From contig NZ_FRAC01000006.1 in NCBI RefSeq assembly GCF_900142215.1, positions 496,001 to 560,000 of the forward strand: a DNA stretch of 64,000 bases, read 5' to 3'. The position numbers and the translations under genes are program-made. The notes below the pieces were generated by a model, which worked only from the letters and a program-made list of their open reading frames with translations, had not been told where the DNA came from and did no database searches. Below, in pieces: positions 33,221-40,607 of the stretch (within the stretch, counting starts at the first letter, position 1; each line of letters starts with the position of its first letter). The stretch is from Anaerocolumna jejuensis DSM 15929 (GTDB lineage: Bacteria > Bacillota > Clostridia > Lachnospirales > Lachnospiraceae).

Positions 33221-34183
33221 TTAATACTCTTGTGATAGTTCTAATTTATCCATATCAAATTGCTGATAAAAGACTGGGATATTATATACTTTTCTTAATC
33301 CTGTAAGGTATTGTATATCTTCATTTTTAGGCTTAGAACTTGTAACGATAATTAATTTATCAGCTTTTTTTGTAATAGGATAATGGCTGTATTCCAATAA
33401 CTGACCTAAGGCTTGGCGAATTGCCACCCTTACTGTAGCTGCTGTTTTTAGTTCGTAGAAAATTTCATTACCCTGCTGGTCTTTGGCTTTTATATCTACA
33501 TAGTTTTCATCAGTTACTACCTTATCAAACCCTTTCGCTATTAGATAATCTCTTAAAGCATTAGATAACTCATTGTGTTGCAGTTGCATCATATACTCTG
33601 ATGGCTTAACTGGTATTTCACCTGTCTTTTTAGCTTTCTGCTTGGCTTGTTCTATGTATGCATGGTATCCCGGTAACTTCTCCAAATATTTATCTACTGA
33701 TTCATCCGCTAAAGTGATACCTGATGCAGGGTTATTTATAACATACTTATCAATGACAGGTTTTGCCACTGTTATGTAATCATTCAAAGCTTCCATAAAA
33801 GGAGTATCTTTAGCATAATGCCATTGCCACTTATGGTCTTTTATCTTCTCAAACTTTCTGCCCAATTCTTTTGCTAATACTTCAGTCAGTTGGTCTGTAT
33901 AGACTGCTCTCTGCTCGTTATCTCTACAACTAATCTCTAAGAAAACCTTTGATTTATTATTTATAACCATAGCAATATTATAGATTTTTTCTTGTGAATC
34001 AGAACCCAGCCAAAATGTGATTTGTAAATATTCTTCATTTCCTCGAAAATACAAACCATCTGAAAGCCTACCCTTATTATCCTTAATGCGTGGTACAAAA
34101 TGAAAATTCGGATGCTGCAATTTGTACCCTAATAGATAATCCAGACATTCTCCATGTATCGGATGCAAGTCAATCTTGTTCAT
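33221..34183 (-). CDS. PD-(D/E)xK nuclease-like protein of the R-M operon
   Basis: 320 residues. Near 225-245 it reads YVDIKAKDQQGNEIFYELKTAATVRVAIRQALGQLLEY: an Asp, then ELK, then a Gln-containing helix, the layout of PD-(D/E)xK nucleases. The N-terminal half is helical and strand-mixed and not recognised. Last gene of a six-gene operon with a cytosine methyltransferase and an AlwI-like nuclease (29-base gap to the preceding gene). It may be a second nuclease or an accessory specificity factor. Confidence 0.68.
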   Translation of the reverse strand: MNKIDLHPIHGECLDYLLGYKLQHPNFHFVPRIKDNKGRLSDGLYFRGNEEYLQITFWLGSDSQEKIYNIAMVINNKSKVFLEISCRDNEQRAVYTDQLTEVLAKELGRKFEKIKDHKWQWHYAKDTPFMEALNDYITVAKPVIDKYVINNPASGITLADESVDKYLEKLPGYHAYIEQAKQKAKKTGEIPVKPSEYMMQLQHNELSNALRDYLIAKGFDKVVTDENYVDIKAKDQQGNEIFYELKTAATVRVAIRQALGQLLEYSHYPITKKADKLIIVTSSKPKNEDIQYLTGLRKVYNIPVFYQQFDMDKLELSQEY

Positions 34184-34212
34184 TTTTTCCCTCTCCCTTG
34201 GTAAGTATCAAT

Positions 34213-35220
34213 TCATTCTTTATCTTCTGCTTTCTCAAATGCGATATACCAAAATGCCATGTCCAAGATTTTCATCTCTGGATATTTTATACACCTTTGG
34301 ACAAATAATCTCTTCTTGAAATCATCTAATTTCTCACGATTATCATTATAATACTGTGTTAAGTCAGCTAATGACCTTTTATTATAACTTCCGGCAGCTA
34401 TCTTATAAGTTCTAAGAGTATCAACAAAAAATCTATCATAAGCTGGTACACAACCAAGAGTACCCATTAATATTTTTGTAATTAGGATATCTGATACCCC
34501 GTCAAAATCATCAATATTCTTTCTCTTATCTATGTATATTGTCTTTAATTTATCTGATAGTTTTATTATCAAATCCAAGTTGTCTTCTATTAAGAGGTCA
34601 TTACAACTTATACCCCAAAGAGGCTTATACTCTGGATTATATATTTCCTTTACTGCATCTCTATGTACCAAATAATCTTTCCACAAAAGGAAGGATGACC
34701 CCCGATACATTCCCCATGATGCTAAGTAAAAAGCCAAATGCAGACACAAAAAGTCAACCTTGTCCTCTGTTAATTCTTTGCAATCCGCAAATGCTGTATA
34801 GCAATGCTCCCAACTTAAATACCTTGAGTTCTCAGTATTGAGGTTCTTTAAAAATTCGTTTCCTTTTTCTATAACAATATCAATTTCTATGGATGGCTTT
34901 GTGCGGCTGATTGTCCTTTGTGGCTCTTGCAGTATTTTATTGGGTTTAGTTACCATACTCAAATGTCCAGAAGCATCATCTTTGACAAATGCCACACTCT
35001 GTGACTTTAGATTCAAATTCTTCAATTTGTAACCTGCATTATGCCAAGCCAAAGGAAATGTATGAGATTCAGGATGATACCAGTAAGCTGCATGGTTATA
35101 GGCTGACGGTGTAAGTTTTTGGCCTAGAATACCCTCTATCTGCTCAAAAGTAAATTCTAAATAGTCCTTATTACTATTCTTTAAATAATTCTCTAAGTCT
35201 AAGTACTTATCGCCTTTCAT
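34213..35220 (-). CDS. Defence-associated protein with N-terminal DUF7662-like segment
   Basis: 335 residues. The first 90 read LENYLKNSNKDYLEFTFEQIEGILGQKLTPSAYNHAAYWYHP...AWHNAGYKLKNLNL in layout, the pattern of a small domain (ILGxxLPxSAxxHxxWW...AWxxAGY) found with restriction and phage-related genes. The remainder is helical, with LHLAFYLASWGMYRGSSFLLWKDY, a phrase seen in uncharacterised proteins of defence islands. No catalytic motif seen. Gap of 13 bases to the preceding gene. Confidence 0.6.
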   Translation of the reverse strand: MKGDKYLDLENYLKNSNKDYLEFTFEQIEGILGQKLTPSAYNHAAYWYHPESHTFPLAWHNAGYKLKNLNLKSQSVAFVKDDASGHLSMVTKPNKILQEPQRTISRTKPSIEIDIVIEKGNEFLKNLNTENSRYLSWEHCYTAFADCKELTEDKVDFLCLHLAFYLASWGMYRGSSFLLWKDYLVHRDAVKEIYNPEYKPLWGISCNDLLIEDNLDLIIKLSDKLKTIYIDKRKNIDDFDGVSDILITKILMGTLGCVPAYDRFFVDTLRTYKIAAGSYNKRSLADLTQYYNDNREKLDDFKKRLFVQRCIKYPEMKILDMAFWYIAFEKAEDKE

Positions 35221-35233
35221 CTACTTTCTCCCC

Positions 35234-35761
35234 TTATATGGAATTCAATGCTCTAATAGTAACATCACAATATTTTTTCCTTAAGTTTTCCACGTGTACC
35301 TGCTTATTGGTTGATGCATAGAAAATTACATATTTATGCTCTGCTACTTTATTACTATGAACTTTGATGCAGTCCTTCTCTAATTTGCCATTACTATCCG
35401 GCGCAGTTGCTGCAAAACACTCACAGATAACACTACCGTCCTCTGATTCTACATCGTGGCCGGCTTCTGTTCCAAAGCATACATTAAACCGTTTTGTTGG
35501 ATGCTCTTTCAGTAAGTATTCTACTGCCTCCAAACATACAAGATAGGTAAAGGTTTGATTCACCTGCTCTATAAAATTGGTCTCGTGTTGAAATAGTGGG
35601 TCATACCCTGATTGTGTGAATTTAATCTTACGCAGAAACTCCATACCTGACCCATTAGTTAATAGGTCAGACATGTGCTTCTCTGTGATGCTTACTATTT
35701 TATCTCTATAGAGTTTAACCTGTTCTACGTTGCTAAATAAGACTTTTTTGCTAGTACCCAT
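35234..35761 (-). CDS. Hypothetical protein of the R-M operon, 175 residues
   Basis: Not recognised. The segment FNVCFGTEAGHDVESEDGSVICECFAATAPDSNGKLEKDCIKV contains D-V-E-S followed by an E-C-F-A strand, which could be a divergent nuclease core, but the lysine of ExK is missing (ECF). Cytoplasmic, with a 23-base gap to the AlwI-like gene. Confidence 0.6.
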   Translation of the reverse strand: MGTSKKVLFSNVEQVKLYRDKIVSITEKHMSDLLTNGSGMEFLRKIKFTQSGYDPLFQHETNFIEQVNQTFTYLVCLEAVEYLLKEHPTKRFNVCFGTEAGHDVESEDGSVICECFAATAPDSNGKLEKDCIKVHSNKVAEHKYVIFYASTNKQVHVENLRKKYCDVTIRALNSI

Positions 35762-35784
35762 AATGTACCTCCATTATTACCATA

Positions 35785-37338
35785 TTAAAGGTCAGATAAT
35801 AACACTTGCCTATCCACAGTAAAAATATCCTTGATTTTTGCATGGGTATACCCATTTGAACTGTAATTTTCAACCAATTTAATCATATTAGATACACTCA
35901 TAACAGCTCCATGTACTTCTGTTTCCTCTACAATAGATTTTAGCTGCGAATTTATGTTATTACCAAACCCACCAGCAATATATCCAAAGAATTTTAATGG
36001 ATATTTCTGACCTGAACCATAAGTTTTTATGTAATTATGTACCATTCGATTCCTATGGTCATTGTTAATTGTATATTTACTATATGCCTTGTTGTCCAAT
36101 ATACCTATATACTTATCTGAATCTGAAAAGACTAAAACGTCAGGAGTCAACCCAATCGGTCCCACATGTTCCGCCTTAAAATCAAAGGCAGTCTTAAATA
36201 ATTCAACTGTTGCAAGCTCAAATTCCGTAGCATCATCTCTACCTCGAAATGCCATTTCAAAATACTCTGACATAAACGAACCTATAGCACCACGTGGATA
36301 TAGCTTAAGCAGTGTTTCCTCAACAACCTGATTGTCTATACCAGTCTGCTCTGTTATCTTATCGACTAAAGATGGTGTTATCTTACCTATTGGTGATTTT
36401 AGTGATTCAGTAATAAATGCTTGTTTAATTTTCTGTTCTGCAATTATCTTATGCGTAATTGTTTTTGTAGCTGTAAGATTTCGAAGGTCTTTTGTATGTT
36501 TAGGGTCAATACCAAATTTACGCTGAAAATACTCATGTTGCTCGGGTCTATCAATAAAAGGTGGAACTGTAACTAGTATTTCAGCAACCTCTTGTTTCTT
36601 ATCATCCAATATTACCAGTTGTTTCTCATCATTTCGTTTGGCTAATTGAGTATATTCAATCCAATTAACTATTGTATTGGATATATCAGTCAGATATCTA
36701 AAAGGATGGTCTTTACTACCTTCTCCCTTCGAAGGTTTATATACCTCAAAGAAATCCACAGCTAAACAACTATCACCATAATTTCGGAATTGTAGTATTC
36801 TATCTACTACATTTAAGTAGCAATCTTCTTTTTCGTTTTCTGCTTCAGTAATAACAACCTTGGCAATTTCCTCTTCTGTAAGATAAAACCCCAAACGACT
36901 ATCACTTAGAAGCCTTAAAAGAAACCGAAAAGGTCTAATTTTAAACCTTGAAGAGACCTGAACCCCTCTACTTTGGGAAAAAGAAGAGGGGAACTGATAC
37001 TTCAAAACTTGATTCTTTAATATTTCTACAGGCGATTCACCTGCCATTATTGCTTCACCAGCTAATGTCAACTTAATTTGTTTCGTTGATTCCTGAGTAA
37101 AGATTAATCCAAGGCTTGCTACCCATGCTTTATAAGTTCTAGCTCCACCACCTGTTTGGTCTCTTCTTTCGCCTACTCTTTTTAATCCTGCTTGCTCTAA
37201 TGCATCCTCCAAAGATAAATGAGCATTTCTTTGCCCTTGCCATTCTTGGTCTAGTGCCATATCAGCAAATGTAGTTAACACCTCAGGAATTGAATTTAAT
37301 TTTCGTTTTGGTCTTGTTACCCACCAATAATTTAACAC
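35785..37338 (-). CDS. AlwI-family-like type II restriction endonuclease
   Basis: 517 residues. The N-terminus YWWVTRPKRKLNSIPEVLTTF...WQGQRNAHLSLEDAL and the later LGLIFTQESTKQIKLTLAGEAI follow the layout of AlwI-type enzymes (WxxxRPKRxLxxIPxxL, then a winged region with LTxxG). Catalytic residues probably lie near GLTPDVLVFSDSDKYIGILDNKAYSKY (PD ... DNK, key residues only). AlwI-type enzymes are type IIS; the recognition site here is unknown. It follows the C5 methyltransferase by 17 bases. Confidence 0.82.
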   Translation of the reverse strand: MLNYWWVTRPKRKLNSIPEVLTTFADMALDQEWQGQRNAHLSLEDALEQAGLKRVGERRDQTGGGARTYKAWVASLGLIFTQESTKQIKLTLAGEAIMAGESPVEILKNQVLKYQFPSSFSQSRGVQVSSRFKIRPFRFLLRLLSDSRLGFYLTEEEIAKVVITEAENEKEDCYLNVVDRILQFRNYGDSCLAVDFFEVYKPSKGEGSKDHPFRYLTDISNTIVNWIEYTQLAKRNDEKQLVILDDKKQEVAEILVTVPPFIDRPEQHEYFQRKFGIDPKHTKDLRNLTATKTITHKIIAEQKIKQAFITESLKSPIGKITPSLVDKITEQTGIDNQVVEETLLKLYPRGAIGSFMSEYFEMAFRGRDDATEFELATVELFKTAFDFKAEHVGPIGLTPDVLVFSDSDKYIGILDNKAYSKYTINNDHRNRMVHNYIKTYGSGQKYPLKFFGYIAGGFGNNINSQLKSIVEETEVHGAVMSVSNMIKLVENYSSNGYTHAKIKDIFTVDRQVLLSDL

Positions 37339-37355
37339 CCCACATCTCTCCTTAC

Positions 37356-38408
37356 TTATTCATTTATATTACAAGGTATACTTTCATAAGGTATACCCGC
37401 AAAAGTTTTTAATACTGCTTCAAATATTACCTGCGCTCCCTTACTTGGTACAGCCATTCCAATTTGTCTGCGAACTGCTTCTTTGCTACCCACAAATTCA
37501 TAGGTATCAGGGAATGTCTGCAATCTTGCTCTTTCTCTATTTGTCAATGCTCTTGGCTCTGAATAATGATAAATATGTGTTCCACCACCGCCACTACCAG
37601 TCACTGTATAGGCTGGCTTATCAGGGTCTAATCGTTTATAAATCTGACTTATCTTTGCACCTTTTACATTTAATTGTAATTCTTCTGGTAAATCTGCATT
37701 AAATGCATTTTGTCCCGGCTTTATATACATTAATCTTTGAACTACTTTTTCTGATTGTTTTGTGAGTTCATTATTTTTAGCATCTTTACTTATAGGTACT
37801 TTTTCCAAAGCGGTTCTTACAGAAACATCTATATCTTTATATAACTCAGGAGAAGGAACTTTATATTCATAAGGCAAGTCTTTCCTTATACCAATTATAA
37901 TTACCCTGTGTCTTGCCTGAGGTACTCCATATTCCTCAAACTTATATAAGTGAGGATAAATTCTATAACCTGCTTTCTGCAAATCACCTAAGATTTTTTC
38001 AAATGCGTTACCCTCATTAGCTGACCTTATACCACCTACATTTTCAGCTAAAAACCACATAGGTTTATGTTTCTTTAATACCTTAACTCCATATGAATAC
38101 AAAGGACCATATGTCCCATCCATACCCTTTTGCTCACCTACTTGGCTATAATCATTACAAGGGAAACCAAATGCCAAGGCATCTATTGAAGGTAATGTGG
38201 TTAAATCTAATTTTCTAACATCAGCACAAATTACTGAATCAGGATGTTCTGGGCAAATATTTTTTATATAAGTATTACATGTATCTTGGTCATAGTCTGT
38301 TGCCCATTCATGTACTATTTGAAAATCCTTATTTCCAATTTCGGCATTCATAGCACCATAAGCTAAACCACCCGGACCACAAAACAATTCACCCAATCTA
38401 AATTTCAT
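37356..38408 (-). CDS. DNA (cytosine-5) methyltransferase
   Basis: 350 residues with the C5-MTase motifs in order: FCGPGG (9-14, AdoMet loop), GFPCNDYSQVG (catalytic PC at 83-84), ENVGG, QARHRVIIIGIR (motif VIII), a variable target-recognition region (about 190-270), and GMAVPSKGAQ (motif X). It protects host DNA by methylating cytosine. In the same operon as an AlwI-like nuclease; AlwI-type partners are more often adenine methylases, so the recognition sequence may differ. 5 bases after the controller gene. Confidence 0.95.
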   Translation of the reverse strand: MKFRLGELFCGPGGLAYGAMNAEIGNKDFQIVHEWATDYDQDTCNTYIKNICPEHPDSVICADVRKLDLTTLPSIDALAFGFPCNDYSQVGEQKGMDGTYGPLYSYGVKVLKKHKPMWFLAENVGGIRSANEGNAFEKILGDLQKAGYRIYPHLYKFEEYGVPQARHRVIIIGIRKDLPYEYKVPSPELYKDIDVSVRTALEKVPISKDAKNNELTKQSEKVVQRLMYIKPGQNAFNADLPEELQLNVKGAKISQIYKRLDPDKPAYTVTGSGGGGTHIYHYSEPRALTNRERARLQTFPDTYEFVGSKEAVRRQIGMAVPSKGAQVIFEAVLKTFAGIPYESIPCNINE

Positions 38409-38413
38409 CGTTC

Positions 38414-38632
38414 TTATTCTCCTTTAACTTTGTCTCCACTGAATAGTATAAAATTTCTTTCAAACTTTGCATTAACAGCTTCAGCCATTTTCTCCAAATC
38501 GGCAATAGTGAAGCTCTCTCTTTTCATCTTTGCGTTAAAATTTTGAGGAGATTGTCCTATTCTTCTGGCTAATTCCGCTGCACTAATATTATTCCTTACA
38601 CATAATATCTTTATTTGCTCTGAGATTGTCAC
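38414..38632 (-). CDS. XRE-type controller (C-protein-like) of the R-M operon
   Basis: 72 residues: ISEQIKILCVRNNISAAELARRIGQSPQNFNAKMKRESFTIADLEKMAEAV in layout, a clear XRE helix-turn-helix. The start is GTG at 38632 with TGGAGGTGGTAGAGT upstream. First gene of the operon, behind a consensus promoter overlapped by palindromes, the usual arrangement for timing of restriction after entry into a new host. Regulation itself is inferred. Confidence 0.87.
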   Translation of the reverse strand: MTISEQIKILCVRNNISAAELARRIGQSPQNFNAKMKRESFTIADLEKMAEAVNAKFERNFILFSGDKVKGE

Positions 38633-38663
38633 ACTCTACCACCTCCATATAAAGCAATATATA

Positions 38664-38694
38664 CCAGTATAAACGATTGAGTTGATACTGTCAA
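38664..38694 (-). promoter_or_regulatory. Consensus promoter and palindromic operator of the R-M operon
   Basis: TTGACA (38689-38694), 17-base spacer, TATACT (38666-38671) on the minus strand. Two overlapping inverted repeats cover it: CAGTAT ... ATACTG (38665-38670 and 38685-38690) and TATACTGGTATA. A controller protein bound here would meet RNA polymerase directly. Confidence 0.82.
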
Positions 38695-38703
38695 TTCAAC
38701 CAT

Positions 38704-39552
38704 TTAGCTTATATTCTTTCTTGTTTCAAGATATAAAATTGCATCCCCGTAACTTAAACCAGCATCACTTTTTAATCTATGTAGATATTTTATTGAGTTA
38801 TCAAGAAATCCCCTTATTTCTTCGGTTTCTTTAAACTCCAGCACACTCATAATATAATCCCAAGTCCTTCTTTCTGATAAGTCCATAATAGTTTCAACAT
38901 ATACCTTATCTCCACACCAATAATCTGACTGATAATTGTAATATATTTCACTATGCAGTTCTTCCGGGAATGATAATACAACTAATTTATGACCATAAAT
39001 TGTGTGTAAATCATCAAATGTATCCAGTACTGATGATAAGGTCGTAAAGTGTAATCCACAATACATATTAGCATCATAAACGAAACTTTCCGGTTGATAA
39101 TCTACCCAATCTGTATGAATAGAAAAATTCTCTTTATTCTGCTCATCGTAAGTAAGTTTATACATTTTTAAATTTCGAAAATGTGAACCATATACTGCCG
39201 TTTTTACTATTTTATCTTCAGGTTCTTCTAATTTCTCAAAAGGATGTTGTGCCTTGTACAATTCAATATTAATTTTAAATAAATCCCCATCTTTACCTTT
39301 TCCGATTACATACCCATCTCTATAGTCAATATACCCATATAATCGTTGGCGACCTAATAAGCAATGTAACTCAATAAAATCTGGGTCTGATTTATATACT
39401 TCTCTTATTTCATTTATGTCTGCATTTCTGTATTTTCTCATTTCATCATGAACTGTATCTTGTTCAATTGCTTCAATTCTTCTGTTTGTCACTCTTACTA
39501 TATCTCCAACTGAAGGTATTCTATAAAAATAACGTTTAATTAATAACCCCAT
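38704..39552 (-). CDS. Hypothetical protein, 282 residues
   Basis: Not recognised. N-terminal part is basic and helical, then strands (YGYIDYRDGYVIGKGKDGDLFKINIELY), then aromatic-rich segments (NYQSDYWCGDKVYVETIMDL). No membrane segment. It has its own promoter and sits between the R-M operon and the nuclease-helicase operon. Confidence 0.65.
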   Translation of the reverse strand: MGLLIKRYFYRIPSVGDIVRVTNRRIEAIEQDTVHDEMRKYRNADINEIREVYKSDPDFIELHCLLGRQRLYGYIDYRDGYVIGKGKDGDLFKINIELYKAQHPFEKLEEPEDKIVKTAVYGSHFRNLKMYKLTYDEQNKENFSIHTDWVDYQPESFVYDANMYCGLHFTTLSSVLDTFDDLHTIYGHKLVVLSFPEELHSEIYYNYQSDYWCGDKVYVETIMDLSERRTWDYIMSVLEFKETEEIRGFLDNSIKYLHRLKSDAGLSYGDAILYLETRKNIS

Positions 39553-39602
39553 ATTGCCCCCTTATTATAAATTTTTACATACATAAAATACCATTTCCTT
39601 TA

Positions 39603-39631
39603 ATTATAGAAGAGTTTACACCATTTTACAA
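39603..39631 (-). promoter_or_regulatory. Promoter of 38704-39552
   Basis: TTGTAA (39626-39631), 17-base spacer, TATAAT (39603-39608) on the minus strand. Confidence 0.75.
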
Positions 39632-39663
39632 TGCTCATTTGTTTTCGACTCTGCCATAATAAA

Positions 39664-39690
39664 CTAAAAGGCACCCATAGGATGCCTAAT
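39664..39690 (-). terminator. Intrinsic terminator after the Mrr-like gene
   Basis: On the minus strand AGGCATCC pairs with GGGTGCCT around a short loop, followed by TTTAG. Confidence 0.65.
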
Positions 39691-39712
39691 AAAAAACTAT
39701 ATATTTATTTTA

Positions 39713-40594
39713 CTATATTTCAAAAATAGATTTATTAAAATCCCCTTCCTCAGCTAATGCTCTGACTTTACTCCATAGGAATTCTGTAAAATCTTTCTTT
39801 CGTGATAATACAATTGCTAATTCTTGTACCGTCATAAGGACTATATTTACTGTTCTACCATTTGCAAAAGTTTGTAATGCTTCTTCAGAATACCCAGAGT
39901 AGCTTATGTATAAACCTCTTGTAAAGCCTGACTTAGATGATACTTTCTCATTAAATATCACTAAATTACCTTTATCAATTGGTTTATTTGTCCATTTTGC
40001 CTCCAATAAATATACTTCATTATGTAAGATGAAACTCCCATCTATCTGTTCACCTACAATTTTAAAGCTACCTCTTGGTTGAAGTACATTTACATCAAAA
40101 AAATCTTTTAGATATTTTTCAAAAGCAAAACCTCTTGACTGGGGGCTATCCTCACAAATAGAAAGGTTCTGTAACTCTTTTGAATACTTTTCATAATCTA
40201 TCAAAGATGTAATCGGTTTAGTAACAATATTTGAAGAAACATTTGAAAGTGTACTAGAAGCAGTTCTACCGATTAATCTATTTCCGATATCTGCACATTG
40301 CTTGAATAATTCACCATTCTTATCATTAATCATGTTTTTGGATTGCATATATTTCATTAATTGTAATAATAGCTTACCAACAGCAACATTATCATATTCC
40401 TGCATTATAGCTTTGAGAATTCTGCCTTTTGAAGTGTCTGGATACTTCATATAAATATCAATAGATAATACATCATAAACAAATTCTTGAAAAGTTCTAT
40501 TTGAAAAGTCTAAAACATACCCACCTTCCATTTCAAACAGTCTTACAAAGCAATCTTTTTCAACAAACGTTAGTTTAGCCATAAATTCTTTCAC
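39713..40594 (-). CDS. Mrr-like restriction endonuclease-fold protein
   Basis: 293 residues. Residues about 152-265 show a PD-(D/E)xK core of the Mrr/HJC type: RGFAFEKYLKDFF helix, then GEQIDGSF (Asp185), LLEAKW (Glu198, Lys200), and a later strand GLYISYSGYS. The N-terminal half is helical with TPR-like spacing and not recognised. It follows the UvrD-like helicase by 13 bases in one operon. Mrr-type nucleases cut modified or damaged DNA. The start is probably GTG (MKEF...) with AAAGGAT upstream. Confidence 0.85.
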   Translation of the reverse strand: MKEFMAKLTFVEKDCFVRLFEMEGGYVLDFSNRTFQEFVYDVLSIDIYMKYPDTSKGRILKAIMQEYDNVAVGKLLLQLMKYMQSKNMINDKNGELFKQCADIGNRLIGRTASSTLSNVSSNIVTKPITSLIDYEKYSKELQNLSICEDSPQSRGFAFEKYLKDFFDVNVLQPRGSFKIVGEQIDGSFILHNEVYLLEAKWTNKPIDKGNLVIFNEKVSSKSGFTRGLYISYSGYSEEALQTFANGRTVNIVLMTVQELAIVLSRKKDFTEFLWSKVRALAEEGDFNKSIFEI

Positions 40595-40607
40595 ATCCTT
40601 TATTGAG

